Shown here: positions 28,482 through 38,049 of the stretch, one piece after another
How positions within the stretch are numbered: the first letter of the stretch is position 1
Layout of the letters: the number at the start of each line of letters is the position of its first letter
NCBI RefSeq assembly: GCF_021272205.1
Contig: NZ_JAJSDX010000002.1
Coordinates: 124,001 to 188,000 of the forward strand
From: Pantoea sp. Mb-10
GTDB taxonomy: Bacteria > Pseudomonadota > Gammaproteobacteria > Enterobacterales > Enterobacteriaceae
Direction: 5' to 3'
Length of the DNA: 64,000 nucleotides
Program-made: the position numbers and the translations under genes
Notes under the pieces: model-generated
Databases searched by the model: none
What the model was told of the DNA's origin: nothing
What the model saw: the letters and a program-made list of their open reading frames with translations, nothing else

Positions 28482-29048
28482 TTAAACGGTGCTGTCAGCG
28501 CCGTCTTTGACACTATAAAGACGAATCGCGCCTTGCGCATGCAGTTCTTCACATAGCGCGGTAAAGGCCTGCTCAAACGGTGCGCTGGCATGATTCGCCG
28601 GACTGTGCGCTGTCATTTGAATATAGAGGGTGGGCGGCGCATTGTCTTGGGCGGGTTTAATCCGCGACACCAGCTCGGCGATATTCATCTGATGTTTATC
28701 GAATAAATCCGTAAAGCGCTCAATGATGTGTGGGGAGTCCGGCACTTCAACCTGAACCCAAACGGTGGCCGGCATCGGTGGCGTCACGCGCGCGTTGGTG
28801 CGCTTCATCACGATCAATAGCTCCAGTTCCGCACCTTTCATCGGCAGCGTCGATTCAATCAGCGTTATCGCGTTCCAGCTGCCGGAAAGCAGCATGATGA
28901 ACGTGAATTCATCACCGAGCATCGCCAAACGGCTGTCTTCTATATTACAGCCGCAGCTGCTGACGTGGCGGGTGATGGTATTGACGATACCCGGACGATC
29001 AACGCCCACTGCGGTGATCACCAAATGGTGAGGCTGTAACTGCGACAA
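28482..29048 (-). CDS. gcvR: Glycine cleavage system transcriptional repressor GcvR
   Basis: A 188-residue protein with two ACT domains that binds GcvA and keeps the gcv operon off when glycine is scarce. Conserved parts are HHLVITAVGVDRPGIVN, HVSSCGCNIEDSRLAMLG and MLLSGSWNAITLIESTLP. I prefer TTG 29048 because AGGA lies 9 bases before it and the length then matches E. coli GcvR (190), also thought to use TTG. ATG 29081 lacks a ribosome site. Divergent from dapA, as in E. coli. Confidence 0.92.
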   Translation of the reverse strand: MSQLQPHHLVITAVGVDRPGIVNTITRHVSSCGCNIEDSRLAMLGDEFTFIMLLSGSWNAITLIESTLPMKGAELELLIVMKRTNARVTPPMPATVWVQVEVPDSPHIIERFTDLFDKHQMNIAELVSRIKPAQDNAPPTLYIQMTAHSPANHASAPFEQAFTALCEELHAQGAIRLYSVKDGADSTV

Positions 29049-29191
29049 AGTGGCGTTTCCTGTACGTTCGCTAATAACCATAAGGTAAACATAAAAAAAA
29101 CTGCTGACAAGCGCGGGAATGGCGTGGCTCGCTTGCTTTTCTTTCAGGGTAAACCGTAACATGAGGCACTTGTTTGTCGAGGGGATAGCCC

Positions 29192-30070
29192 ATGTTCACC
29201 GGAAGTATTGTTGCGCTCATTACGCCAATGAATGAAAAAGGTAATGTCTGCCGCGAAAGTCTCAAAAAACTGATTGATTATCATGTTGCCAGCGGCACCG
29301 CAGCGATTGTTTCTGTTGGCACCACCGGCGAATCCGCCACCCTGAGCCACGAAGAGCACGGCGATGTGGTGCTGCAAACGCTTGAGCTGGCCGACGGCCG
29401 TATCCCGGTGATTGCGGGTACCGGTGCCAATGCCACTGCCGAAGGCATCTCTCTCACCAAACGTTTCACGGGCACCGGCGTGGTCGGCTGCCTGACGGTG
29501 ACGCCGTATTACAACCGTCCCACCCAGGAAGGGCTTTATCAGCACTTTAAAGCGATTGCTGAAAGCACCGATCTGCCGCAGATGCTCTACAATGTCCCCT
29601 CGCGCACCGGTTGCGATATGCTGCCTGAAACCGTCGCTCGCCTGGCCGAAATCAAAAATATTATCGGAATCAAAGAGGCAACCGGGAACTTATCGCGCGT
29701 TTCTCAGATCCAAGAGCTGGCTGGAGAAGCGTTCATTATTGTCAGTGGCGATGACGCTACGGCGCTGGACGCCATGCAGCTGGGCGGAAAAGGTGTCATT
29801 TCGGTCACGGCCAACGTTGCTGCACGTGAAATGGTTGAACTCTGTGCGCTGGCACAAGAGGGCAAATTCGCCGAAGCGCGTCGCCTGAATCAGCGTCTGA
29901 TGCACCTGCACCAGACGCTTTTCTGTGAACCGAATCCTATCCCGGTAAAATGGGCAGCAAAACAGTTGGGATTAATCGCGGATGACACGCTGCGTTTGCC
30001 AATGACGCCGCTGACCGACGCTGGTCAGGCGAAAATGGGTCAGGCGCTTATCAAAGCGGGTTTGCGCTAA
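29192..30070 (+). CDS. dapA: 4-hydroxy-tetrahydrodipicolinate synthase
   Basis: A 292-residue cytoplasmic enzyme that condenses pyruvate and aspartate semialdehyde in lysine and diaminopimelate synthesis. The pyruvate Schiff-base lysine is Lys161 in [41 protein letters not shown] and [11 protein letters not shown] are intact. It precedes bamC by 14 bp, the conserved dapA-bamC operon. Length equals the E. coli enzyme. Confidence 0.98.
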   Translation: MFTGSIVALITPMNEKGNVCRESLKKLIDYHVASGTAAIVSVGTTGESATLSHEEHGDVVLQTLELADGRIPVIAGTGANATAEGISLTKRFTGTGVVGCLTVTPYYNRPTQEGLYQHFKAIAESTDLPQMLYNVPSRTGCDMLPETVARLAEIKNIIGIKEATGNLSRVSQIQELAGEAFIIVSGDDATALDAMQLGGKGVISVTANVAAREMVELCALAQEGKFAEARRLNQRLMHLHQTLFCEPNPIPVKWAAKQLGLIADDTLRLPMTPLTDAGQAKMGQALIKAGLR

Positions 30071-30084
30071 TTTAGGGAGAGTCA

Positions 30085-31116
30085 ATGAGTTATTCAGTTA
30101 AGCGCTCGACGCTGGCAACGGCGGTGGGTCTTTCCACGCTGATGCTGCTAACAGCATGTTCCAGCGATCAGCGTTATAAGCGCCAGGTCAGCGGTGATGA
30201 ATCTTACCTGCAGGCGCCTGAACTGCGTGATTTAAAAGCCCCGTCGGGCTTGATTCTGCCGCTGCAGAATGGGGATTACGATGTGCCGCATTCCGTGGCT
30301 AAAGGTGCCGTAGGCAAAGCGCTGGATATCCGTCCGCCTGCGCAACCGCTGGCGCTGGTCAACGGTACGCGGGCCCAGTTTAGCGGCAATACGGGTGTGC
30401 TTGCGATTGAAAACAGCCGCAGTGCGATCTGGCCGCAGGTGGTCAGCGTGATGCAATCCTATAAATTCCCGATTGCGCAGCGCGACGACGCCTCTCAGCA
30501 GTTGACCACGGATTGGGTGCAGTGGAACCGCGCCGACGAAGATAACCAGTATCGCGGACGCTATCAGATTAGCGTGCAGAAACAGAGCTACCAGCAGGTG
30601 CTGACGGTCCGTCTGTTAGAGCTGCAGCAGCAGGGCAAGACGGTCACGTCTCCGGCGCAGGTTCAGCGTTATACCGGCCAGATGCTTAACGATATCAGTA
30701 CCGGCCTGGATAAAATCGATACCGCCAATGCCGACGCTGCTTCGGGTCGTGCCAACGGCCAAATCGACGTGCAGAGCGGCGCAGACGATACCGGTTTGCC
30801 GCTGCTGGTGCTGCGCGCACCGTTTAACGTGACCTGGCAGCGCCTGCCAGCGGCACTGAAACGTGTGGGCATGGACGTGAAAGATGACAACCGCTCGCAG
30901 GGCAGTTTGAAGGTCAGCTACAGCGCACCGGGCACCAGCGCGTTCGATGCGATTGGCGCGAAAGATCCTGAGCTGCCAAACGGTGATTACAAATTGCAGG
31001 TCGGCGATCTTGATAACCGCAGCAGCCTGCAGTTCATCGATCCAAAGGGCCATGTGCTTACCCAGACGCAAAACGACGCGCTGGTGGCCGTGCTCCAGGG
31101 CGCGCTGAACAAATAA
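30085..31116 (+). CDS. bamC: Outer-membrane assembly lipoprotein BamC
   Basis: A 343-residue lipoprotein of the BAM complex. The lipobox LLTAC places the acylated cysteine at residue 25. The long unstructured N-terminal segment ([20 protein letters not shown]), which binds BamD in E. coli, is conserved. Two helix-grip domains follow (about 100-210 and 230-340). A strong terminator follows the stop. Confidence 0.96.
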   Translation: MSYSVKRSTLATAVGLSTLMLLTACSSDQRYKRQVSGDESYLQAPELRDLKAPSGLILPLQNGDYDVPHSVAKGAVGKALDIRPPAQPLALVNGTRAQFSGNTGVLAIENSRSAIWPQVVSVMQSYKFPIAQRDDASQQLTTDWVQWNRADEDNQYRGRYQISVQKQSYQQVLTVRLLELQQQGKTVTSPAQVQRYTGQMLNDISTGLDKIDTANADAASGRANGQIDVQSGADDTGLPLLVLRAPFNVTWQRLPAALKRVGMDVKDDNRSQGSLKVSYSAPGTSAFDAIGAKDPELPNGDYKLQVGDLDNRSSLQFIDPKGHVLTQTQNDALVAVLQGALNK

Positions 31117-31122
31117 ATTGCC

Positions 31123-31150
31123 AAAGGGCCGGAGATTCTCCGGCCTTTTT
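31123..31150 (+). terminator. Terminator of dapA-bamC
   Basis: AAAGGGCCGGAG-ATT-CTCCGGCCTTTTT forms a perfect GC-rich stem followed by five T residues, 7 bp after the bamC stop. Confidence 0.9.
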
Positions 31151-31180
31151 GTTTTGGTTTTGGCATAATAGCGCCCGGCG

Positions 31181-31196
31181 AGGTAAACGATTGCGT
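31181..31196 (+). promoter_or_regulatory. PurR operator of purC
   Basis: AGGTAAACGATTGCGT matches the PurR consensus ACGCAAACGTTTGCGT at 12 of 16 positions, including AAACG and TTGCGT. It lies 65 bp before the purC ATG, a spacing similar to that at purMN in this window. Confidence 0.75.
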
Positions 31197-31260
31197 CACG
31201 CAGTCATCGCGCGGTGAAACACCGCTGAACACGGGTTCTTTCATGTTTGGAGTTAACAAG

Positions 31261-31974
31261 ATGCAAAAGCGAGCTGAGTTGTATCGCGGTAAAGCGAAAA
31301 CCGTATACAGCACCGACAATCCGGATCTGCTGGTACTTGAGTTCCGCAACGATACGTCAGCAGGCGACGGTGCACGAATCGAGCAGTTTGATCGCAAAGG
31401 CATGGTCAACAACAAGTTTAACCACTTCATCATGACCAAATTGCAGGAAGCGGGCATTCCCACGCAGATGGAAGCGCTGCTGTCGGACAATGAAGCGCTG
31501 GTAAAAAAACTGGAGATGGTGCCGGTCGAGTGCGTCGTGCGCAACCGCGCAGCCGGATCGCTGGTGAAGCGCCTGGGCGTGGAAGAGGGGATGGTACTCA
31601 ATCCACCGCTGTTTGATCTCTTTTTGAAAGATGACGCCAAACACGACCCGATGGTCAACGAATCTTACTGCGAGACTTTCGGCTGGGTCAGTAAAGCCAA
31701 CCTGGCGCGTATGCAGGAGCTGACTTTTAAAGCCAACGACGTACTGAGTAAGCTGTTCGATGATGCCGGTTTAATCCTGGTGGACTTCAAGCTGGAGTTT
31801 GGTCTGTTCAACGGCGAAGTGACGCTGGGCGATGAGTTTTCCCCGGACGGCGCGCGTCTGTGGGACAAAGAGACGCTGGATAAAATGGACAAAGACCGCT
31901 TCCGCCAGAGCCTGGGCGGCGTAGTCGAAGCGTATGAAGCGGTGGCGCAGCGCCTGGGCGTCAAGCTGGATTAA
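31261..31974 (+). CDS. purC: SAICAR synthetase PurC
   Basis: A 237-residue enzyme that joins CAIR and aspartate in purine synthesis. It begins [18 protein letters not shown]. Motifs are [49 protein letters not shown] and [16 protein letters not shown] 31261 matches the E. coli start; the frame extends six codons upstream. A PurR operator precedes it and a terminator follows. Confidence 0.98.
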   Translation: MQKRAELYRGKAKTVYSTDNPDLLVLEFRNDTSAGDGARIEQFDRKGMVNNKFNHFIMTKLQEAGIPTQMEALLSDNEALVKKLEMVPVECVVRNRAAGSLVKRLGVEEGMVLNPPLFDLFLKDDAKHDPMVNESYCETFGWVSKANLARMQELTFKANDVLSKLFDDAGLILVDFKLEFGLFNGEVTLGDEFSPDGARLWDKETLDKMDKDRFRQSLGGVVEAYEAVAQRLGVKLD

Positions 31975-32002
31975 CGGCAGCAGCGCTAAACGTCTTATCC
32001 GC

Positions 32003-32030
32003 AGGCCGTCATCGTAGACGGCCTTTTTTA
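32003..32030 (+). terminator. Terminator of purC
   Basis: AGGCCGTC-ATCGTA-GACGGCCT followed by T residues forms a clear rho-independent terminator 29 bp after the purC stop. Confidence 0.9.
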
Positions 32031-32132
32031 TTTCTGTCTTTTCCGCCGTTTCCCTCACGCACCGTGCTGGTGCTTCGTCGCGACGCCAACTAAAATCAGG
32101 CAACACCCGCTGAAGATGGAAAGGAGCAGGCC

Positions 32133-32990
32133 ATGCGCTGGCAAGGGCGTCGCGAAAGCGACAATGTAGAAGATCGTCGTGATGCGTCACCGGGTTTCGG
32201 CGGCGGCGGGCGGCAAATCCGTATTCCGCGCGGTAAAGGTGGGATTATTCTGTTGGTTGTGGTCGCAATAGCGGGTTACTACGGCTATGACCTGACGGCA
32301 CTGCTACAGGGCGGCGCGCCCGTTTCGCAATCGCAGCCGGTAAACAGCGCCAAGAGTGACGAGGATGCAAAATTTACCTCGGTGATCCTGGCCACCACCG
32401 AAGACACCTGGAGCACGCTGTTCCAGAAAATGGACAAAAAGTACGTTCCGCCCAAGCTGGTGATGTATCGCGGCGCCACGCGCACCGGCTGTGGCACCGG
32501 GCAGTCAGTGATGGGGCCGTTTTACTGCCCGGCGGACCAAACCGTGTATATCGATTTGTCGTTCTACGATGAAATGAAAACCAAGCTCGGCGCAGGCGGC
32601 GATTTTGCTCAAGGCTATGTGATCGCCCATGAAGTGGGACACCACGTGCAAAAATTGCTGGGTATTGAGCCGAAAGTACGGCAAATGCAGCAGGGCGCTT
32701 CGCAGACGCAAGTCAATCAGCTGTCGGTGAAAATGGAACTGCAGGCCGACTGCTTTGCCGGCGTGTGGGGCCACTACGTGCAACAACAGAATATGCTGGA
32801 AGTGGGCGATCTGCAGGAAGCGCTCAACGCCGCGGAAGCGATCGGCGACGATCGCCTACAGCAAAAGAGCCAAGGCCGCGTGGTGCCTGACAGCTTTACC
32901 CACGGCACATCAGAGCAGCGATACACCTGGTTTAAGCGCGGCTTCGACAGCGGCAATCCGGGGCAGTGTAATACCTTTGCTGAACGTTGA
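32133..32990 (+). CDS. ypfJ: YpfJ neutral zinc metallopeptidase-like protein
   Basis: A 285-residue protein with one membrane helix (about 35-52) after a basic, Gly-rich N-terminus, then a periplasmic domain with the zinc-binding motif AHEVGHHVQ (about 166-174). [26 protein letters not shown] is the conserved region before the active site. The YpfJ/KPN_02809 family has no established substrate. ATG 32133 follows AAAGGAG. The stop overlaps the tmcA start by one base, so they are translationally coupled. Confidence 0.93.
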   Translation: MRWQGRRESDNVEDRRDASPGFGGGGRQIRIPRGKGGIILLVVVAIAGYYGYDLTALLQGGAPVSQSQPVNSAKSDEDAKFTSVILATTEDTWSTLFQKMDKKYVPPKLVMYRGATRTGCGTGQSVMGPFYCPADQTVYIDLSFYDEMKTKLGAGGDFAQGYVIAHEVGHHVQKLLGIEPKVRQMQQGASQTQVNQLSVKMELQADCFAGVWGHYVQQQNMLEVGDLQEALNAAEAIGDDRLQQKSQGRVVPDSFTHGTSEQRYTWFKRGFDSGNPGQCNTFAER

Positions 32991-34960
32991 TGTCGCCCTC
33001 TGAATTGACCGCCGAATTAGCGCGCGCCGGGATTCGTGGTCTGTGCGTGATCGCCGGTGAGCCTGATTGGGCGCTGGCGCAAAGTAAGCCGTGGCAGCGC
33101 CAGCTGCCCGGCGACTGGCTCACGTTGAGTGATGCCGCCGATTGGCCCGAGCGTGAAAGCCTCTCTGCCTTTCGTCAGCTGCTGGGCCGCGAATTTCAGC
33201 ACGCAATTTTTGATGCCCGCCGCGGTTTTCACGCCGAGGCATTTGCTGCGCTCGCGGGTACGCTGCGCGCGGGCAGTTGGCTGCTGCTGCTGGTACCACC
33301 TTGGCCTACGTGGGCTGAACAGCTGGATGACGATAGTCTGCGCTGGGCTGACGTGGCGCAGCCCATCGCCACGCCGCATTTTATTCGCCACTTGCAGGCG
33401 TGCCTGCTGCGCGATCCTGACATTCTGCTGGTACGTCAGGGCGAGCCGCCGCGTCTGCCGCGCGCCCACCGTCGCCCTGCGTGGCAGCACACGGGGCCGC
33501 AGCAGCAGGCGAACATAATGCAGCAGTTGCTTCACCTTGATGCGGGCGTGGCGGTACTTACCGCTGCTCGCGGGCGCGGTAAATCTGCGCTGGCAGGGAT
33601 GCTGGCGCGGCATGTGCCGGGTAGCCTGGTCACTGCGCCTGCCAAAGTGGCTACCGATGTCATGGCACGCTTTGCCGGCGACGCGTTTCGCTTTATGGCC
33701 CCGGACGCCATTTTGGCCGAGGCGGTGACGCCGCGGACCGCATGGCTCATCATTGATGAAGCGGCGGCGATCCCCGCGCCGCTGTTGCAGCAGCTGGTGC
33801 AGCGTTTTCCCCGCGTGCTCCTCACCACCACGGTACAAGGTTATGAAGGCACCGGTCGCGGATTTATCCTGCGCTTCTGTGCCACGTTGCCCAACGTACA
33901 TTATTTTCAGTTGGATACGCCGCTTCGCTGGGCGGCGAACGATCCGCTTGAGCAGTGGGTCAGCCAGGCGCTGCTATTTGAGGACGCAACGGAGAGCGCG
34001 GGAGAGGGGGACATTACCGTGAGCCAGGCCAGCCCCGAACAGCATAGGGATGCGCTGAAAGCCGGTTATCGCTTGCTGGCAAGCGCCCACTATCGTACCT
34101 CGCCGCTGGATTTACGGCGCATGCTGGATGCACCCGGCATGCGCTTTTGGCTGGCGCAACAGGCAGGCTCCGTGGTAGCGGCGCTCTGGCTGGTGGACGA
34201 GGGCGGGCTGGATGCGGCAGTGGCCGCGGCCGTCTGGGCGGGCGTGCGGCGACCGCGCGGAAATCTGGTCGCGCAATCGCTGGCGGCGCACGCCGGGTTT
34301 GCGGAAGCGGCTACGCTGCGATCGCAGCGTATTACCCGCATCGCCGTACAGGCGGCACGGCGTCAGCAGGGGGTGGGTACACGGCTGGTGGCGCAAGCCT
34401 GTGCCCAGGCCGACTGTGACTATCTGTCGGTCAGTTTTGGCTACACCGAGACGCTATGGCGCTTTTGGCACCGCTGCGGTTTTACGCTGGTGCGCATCGG
34501 CACCCAGCGTGAAGCCAGCAGCGGCTGCTATGCCGCGATGGCGATGCGCGCGCTCACGCCAGCGGGCAAAGCGCTGGAACAGCGGGCGGCGCAGCGCCTG
34601 GCACGCGACAGCCTCTGGCTGCGCGATCTGATCGCGCTGCCGCTGGCCACCGAACCTCACGGCGTGGATACGCAGGTGAACGAGGACGATTGGCCGCTGC
34701 TGGCCGGCTTTGCCTGGGCGCAGCGGCCCTATGAAGCGAGCTATGCCGCGCTACAGCGTCTGGTGCGATGTCACCCGCAGCAGAGGCTGGCACAGCTGCT
34801 GCTTGAGAAGCAGCCGCTACACCAGGTGGCTGCGCGGGCGGGCCTCAGCGGGCGCAAAGCCCTGATTCAGGCGTTGCGCGATGAAACCGCAGTCGCGCTC
34901 TCCGTGCTGGATAGCGATGCCGCGCAGCAGTGGCAGGCTCGGTTAGCCTTGTTGAAATAG
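32990..34960 (+). CDS. tmcA: tRNA(Met) cytidine acetyltransferase TmcA
   Basis: A 656-residue enzyme that makes N4-acetylcytidine at the wobble base of elongator tRNA-Met. Domains in order: an N-terminal DUF1726-like region, an RNA-helicase-like ATPase (P-loop TAARGRGKSALAG, about 197-209; Walker B WLIIDEAAAIPAPLL), a GNAT acetyltransferase (RITRIAVQAARRQQGVGTRL, then YLSVSFGYTETLWRFWHRCGF) and a C-terminal tRNA-binding tail. ATG 32990 overlaps the ypfJ stop (TGATG). Confidence 0.96.
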   Translation: MSPSELTAELARAGIRGLCVIAGEPDWALAQSKPWQRQLPGDWLTLSDAADWPERESLSAFRQLLGREFQHAIFDARRGFHAEAFAALAGTLRAGSWLLLLVPPWPTWAEQLDDDSLRWADVAQPIATPHFIRHLQACLLRDPDILLVRQGEPPRLPRAHRRPAWQHTGPQQQANIMQQLLHLDAGVAVLTAARGRGKSALAGMLARHVPGSLVTAPAKVATDVMARFAGDAFRFMAPDAILAEAVTPRTAWLIIDEAAAIPAPLLQQLVQRFPRVLLTTTVQGYEGTGRGFILRFCATLPNVHYFQLDTPLRWAANDPLEQWVSQALLFEDATESAGEGDITVSQASPEQHRDALKAGYRLLASAHYRTSPLDLRRMLDAPGMRFWLAQQAGSVVAALWLVDEGGLDAAVAAAVWAGVRRPRGNLVAQSLAAHAGFAEAATLRSQRITRIAVQAARRQQGVGTRLVAQACAQADCDYLSVSFGYTETLWRFWHRCGFTLVRIGTQREASSGCYAAMAMRALTPAGKALEQRAAQRLARDSLWLRDLIALPLATEPHGVDTQVNEDDWPLLAGFAWAQRPYEASYAALQRLVRCHPQQRLAQLLLEKQPLHQVAARAGLSGRKALIQALRDETAVALSVLDSDAAQQWQARLALLK

Positions 34961-35033
34961 ATGCGTCAAGGCATTCAAATTTTCCCACTATCATTTTTAT
35001 TGCTGCGGCGTAGAGTGATCGGAGGAGGAATGT

Positions 35034-35729
35034 ATGGCACTACGATATGTAATTGTTCAGCAACCTAGCCGCGCCGCGCAGCTATTTTTGCTTTATCACG
35101 GCGTGAATGATAATCCGGACGCCATGGCGCAAATCGGTAGCTGGTTCGCCAACGCCTTTCCCGAAGCGCTGGTGGTTTCGGTGGGCGCGCCCTATCCCGG
35201 CAGCGTGCCGCAGGGACGACAGTGGTTTGCGGAACGCCCTGAGCACGATCGCTCCCAACAGCAGTGCGTGGATGCGGTGATGCCGACCTTTATTGAATCG
35301 GTCCATCACTGGCAGCAGCAGAGCGGCGTTCAGGCGCAGGCCACGGCGCTGGTAGGCTTTTCGCAGGGCGGTACGATGGTGCTGGAAGGCATTAAGGCCG
35401 AACCGGGGCTGGCGGGGCGCGTCATCGCTTTCAGCAGCCGCTTTATTACGCTGCCTGAGCGCGCCACCACGCGCAATACCATTCATCTCATCCACGGTGA
35501 TTACGATGAGCAAGTGCCGTTGCATCATGCGGAAAAAGCGATGCAGCAGCTGACGCATCTGGGCGGTGACGTGACGCTGGATGTGGTGGACGATCTGCCG
35601 CACGCCATCGACGACCGCAGTATGCAGTTTGCGCTAAACCATTTGCGTTATACCGTGCCGCGCCGCTACTTTGATGAGGCGCTCAGCGGCGGCAAACCCG
35701 GCGATGACGATGTGGTGATGATGCTCTAA
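35034..35729 (+). CDS. ypfH: YpfH esterase
   Basis: A 231-residue alpha/beta hydrolase of the phospholipase/carboxylesterase group. The nucleophile elbow is GFSQGG (Ser at about 109); the catalytic aspartate and histidine are probably in HGDYDEQVPLHHA and DLPHAIDD. E. coli YpfH has esterase activity on short acyl substrates. GGAGGAGGAA precedes the ATG. A hairpin separates it from convergent ypfN. Confidence 0.93.
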   Translation: MALRYVIVQQPSRAAQLFLLYHGVNDNPDAMAQIGSWFANAFPEALVVSVGAPYPGSVPQGRQWFAERPEHDRSQQQCVDAVMPTFIESVHHWQQQSGVQAQATALVGFSQGGTMVLEGIKAEPGLAGRVIAFSSRFITLPERATTRNTIHLIHGDYDEQVPLHHAEKAMQQLTHLGGDVTLDVVDDLPHAIDDRSMQFALNHLRYTVPRRYFDEALSGGKPGDDDVVMML

Positions 35730-35744
35730 ACGGGCAGGAAAAGC

Positions 35745-35770
35745 GCAGGGCGCTGCATGATGCGCCCTGC
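35745..35770. terminator. Bidirectional terminator between ypfH and ypfN
   Basis: GCAGGGCGC (35745-35753) and GCGCCCTGC (35762-35770) form a perfect 9-bp stem with an 8-base loop between two convergent genes. Confidence 0.65.
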
Positions 35771-35785
35771 TGAGGTTGGCAGACG

Positions 35786-35977
35786 TTATTTCTTTTTGTT
35801 CGGCCAGTCGTCTTCGTCATCCCACTTGTCGTTAAAGTCACGATGGGGTGGCAAATCCGGTTTGTTTTCCATGTATTTTTTATGGTCGATGCGTTTGAGA
35901 TCTTTATAGACGTTCATGAGCACGCCCACCATCAGCAGGATCACCAGAACCCACCAGTACTCTTTTATCCACTCCAT
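35786..35977 (-). CDS. ypfN: YpfN small membrane protein (UPF0370)
   Basis: A 63-residue protein with one N-terminal membrane helix ([20 protein letters not shown]) and a charged tail ([23 protein letters not shown]). It matches E. coli YpfN in length and in the [12 protein letters not shown] and W-DE-DWP segments. It is predicted to sit in the inner membrane; role unknown. It follows dapE by 21 bp in the same operon. Confidence 0.92.
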   Translation of the reverse strand: MEWIKEYWWVLVILLMVGVLMNVYKDLKRIDHKKYMENKPDLPPHRDFNDKWDDEDDWPNKKK

Positions 35978-35998
35978 GCCTGTTCTCCTTCGGCGTGT

Positions 35999-37126
35999 TT
36001 ACGCGATCAGCTGTTCCATAATGCGCTGATACATGCGGCTCAGCAGTTGCAGATCGGACGCTTTTACGCACTCATTGATTTTATGAATGGTGGCATTCAC
36101 CGGGCCAAGCTCCACCACCTGCGCACCCATACGCGCAATAAAGCGTCCGTCTGAGGTACCGCCGGTGGTCAGCAGCTGGGGCTTAATTTCATTATAGTGC
36201 GCAACGGCGTTGGTCACGGCGTCCACCAGCTTACCGCGCGTGGTCAGAAACGGTTGGCCTGATACCGTCCACGTCAGGGTATAGCGCAGCTGGTGGCGAT
36301 CCAGCAGCGCCTGAACGCGATCTTTGATCATCTGGTCGGTCAGCTCGGTGCTAAAGCGGAAATTGAACTGTACAACGCATTCGCCCGGAATCACGTTATT
36401 GCTGCCGGTGCCAGCCTGCACGTTAGCAATCTGCATACTGGTGGGCGGGAAAAATTCATTGCCTTGATCCCACTCCGTGGCCACCAGCTCGTTTAAGGCG
36501 GGCATGGCGCGATGCACTGGATTATCGGCCAGGTGCGGATAGGCGACATGGCCCTGTACGCCGTGCAGCGTGAGATTAGCCGTCATGGAGCCGCGGCGGC
36601 CGTTTTTGACCACGTCGCCCACGATCTCCGTACTGGACGGCTCGCCAACCAGGCAATAATCCAGCCGCTCGTTACGCGCCATCAGGCGCTCCACCACTTT
36701 TACCGTGCCGTTAACGGCACTGGCTTCTTCATCTGAGGTAATAAGGAATGCCAGGCGCCCTTTATGCTGCGGGTGCGCGGCCACAAAACGCTCTGCCGCC
36801 ACCACCATCGCGGCCAGCGAGCCTTTCATATCCGCCGCGCCGCGGCCAAACAGCATACCGTCACGAATAGTGGGTTCAAACGGCGGGTTGATCCAGCGAT
36901 TGGCGTCTCCCGGCGGCACCACATCGGTATGCCCGGCAAACGCCAGCGTCTCGCCGTGGCCGCGCGTGGCCCACACGTTGAGGGTATCGCCGACATGCAT
37001 CTGCTCAATGGTAAAGCCAATGGCTTCCAGACGCGCAATCAGCAGCGCCTGACAACCCGCATCATCCGGGCTGAGCGACGGGCGACGAATGAGCTGTTGT
37101 GCCAGCTCGATAACCGGACAAAACAT
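35999..37126 (-). CDS. dapE: Succinyl-diaminopimelate desuccinylase
   Basis: A 375-residue dizinc peptidase-family enzyme of the lysine/DAP pathway. Zinc ligands are in [40 protein letters not shown] and the C-terminal NATIHKINE. The dimerisation domain lies at about 180-290. It acts downstream of DapA, encoded 6 kb away. It starts 1 bp after the yffB stop and precedes ypfN, the E. coli order. Confidence 0.97.
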   Translation of the reverse strand: MFCPVIELAQQLIRRPSLSPDDAGCQALLIARLEAIGFTIEQMHVGDTLNVWATRGHGETLAFAGHTDVVPPGDANRWINPPFEPTIRDGMLFGRGAADMKGSLAAMVVAAERFVAAHPQHKGRLAFLITSDEEASAVNGTVKVVERLMARNERLDYCLVGEPSSTEIVGDVVKNGRRGSMTANLTLHGVQGHVAYPHLADNPVHRAMPALNELVATEWDQGNEFFPPTSMQIANVQAGTGSNNVIPGECVVQFNFRFSTELTDQMIKDRVQALLDRHQLRYTLTWTVSGQPFLTTRGKLVDAVTNAVAHYNEIKPQLLTTGGTSDGRFIARMGAQVVELGPVNATIHKINECVKASDLQLLSRMYQRIMEQLIA

Positions 37127-37127
37127 G

Positions 37128-37496
37128 CTAGTCGTTCTCCTGGATAAAGGTGTGATAACGGGCGGCGTCGAACCCCACCAGCAAGGTGCCGTTGGGGGCT
37201 GCCAGCACCGGGCGTTTGATAATGGCGGGATGGGCGAGCATCAGGGCGCGGGCACCCGCTGCACTCTGGGCGGCGTCACGTGCCTCCTCGGGCAGCTTGC
37301 GCCACGTGGTCCCGCGTGTGTTGAGCAGCGCCTCGTGGCCCACCTGCTCGACCAACGCATGCAGCAGCGCGTCATCCAGGCCGTCAACGCGATAATCATG
37401 AAAAACATAGTCGATGTTGGCGGCCTCAAGTGCCTTGCGTGCTTTCTTAATGGTGTCGCAATTCTTGATCCCGTACATCACCCACTGCGCCGTCAT
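37128..37496 (-). CDS. yffB: ArsC/Spx-family reductase YffB
   Basis: A 122-residue thioredoxin-fold protein of the ArsC/Spx family, with a single N-terminal cysteine (Cys13 in [13 protein letters not shown]) instead of a CxxC pair. [13 protein letters not shown] and [17 protein letters not shown] are family features. Crystal work on homologues suggested glutathione-dependent thiol reductase activity, but the substrate is unknown. First gene of the yffB-dapE-ypfN operon. Confidence 0.9.
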   Translation of the reverse strand: MTAQWVMYGIKNCDTIKKARKALEAANIDYVFHDYRVDGLDDALLHALVEQVGHEALLNTRGTTWRKLPEEARDAAQSAAGARALMLAHPAIIKRPVLAAPNGTLLVGFDAARYHTFIQEND

Positions 37497-37893
37497 TACC
37501 TGCTCCCCATCCTGTGAAAATAAAGCGCGAGTTTATCATAGCGCCCGCCTGCGGGGGGATCTTTGCCCTAAACACGCCACGCTTTTTTCGCATGCCGTTA
37601 AGGCGATGGCTGGTCGCAAACCCGGTCCAGTAAACGTTTTCACTCACGGCCCAAATTATTGCTGAGCGTATCATTAGTGCTCTAAGGATTATCCTAAGCG
37701 TGAAAGTGTGCTACACGATTTAACAACGTGTTTTTGTGAGTCGTAATAACAAGTTGCTGAAGTGTGCGTCAGTCCGCAATTCTGCTAACAGGCAAACTTT
37801 AAGTGTTTTTATCGATGGTGACGAGAGATGGAAACGTATTCACCTGCAGAAAAAAACGGCGTAGAATTGCTTCTACAATAAGAGAGGTAAAAC
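37497..37893. other. Spacer between yffB and ypfM
   Basis: This 397-bp stretch separates two divergent units and should hold the promoters for yffB-dapE and ypfM. It is AT-richer than the coding DNA around it. Short open frames are present but none looks coding. The only clear structure is the hairpin at 37861-37876. Confidence 0.45.
37861..37876 (+). promoter_or_regulatory. Hairpin before the ypfM ribosome site
   Basis: GTAGAA-TTGC-TTCTAC is a perfect 6-bp stem with a 4-base loop. It ends 17 bases before the ypfM ATG and just before the AGAGAGG ribosome site, so it could affect translation or mRNA stability. Confidence 0.4.
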
Positions 37894-37956
37894 ATGGTCG
37901 ACACCGAAATGGGGAACTGGAAAGAATTCATCGAAGCGATGTTGCGCAATAAGTAA
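37894..37956 (+). CDS. ypfM: YpfM microprotein
   Basis: A 20-residue protein, MVDTEMGNWKEFIEAMLRNK, preceded by AGAGAGGTAAAAC. It aligns with the 19-residue E. coli YpfM (the GNWK-FIE-MLR core is the same) and sits in the same place between yffB and acrD. The pattern is an amphipathic helix with Trp and Phe on one face. A strong terminator follows 58 bp later. The function is unknown. It is too short for routine gene finders. Confidence 0.85.
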   Translation: MVDTEMGNWKEFIEAMLRNK

Positions 37957-38014
37957 CACGCGGAGAACAAGCAGGGCATTCCAACTTGTTTGTATTCTAA
38001 CCACACAGAGCAAT

Positions 38015-38046
38015 AAAAGCCGCTATGTCGCCATAGCGGCTTTTTT
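38015..38046. terminator. Bidirectional terminator between ypfM and acrD
   Basis: AAAAGCCGCTATG-TCG-CCATAGCGGCTTTTTT forms a perfect stem with A and T tracts on both sides. It lies between the convergent ypfM and acrD and fits termination in both directions. Confidence 0.9.
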
Positions 38047-38049
38047 ATG

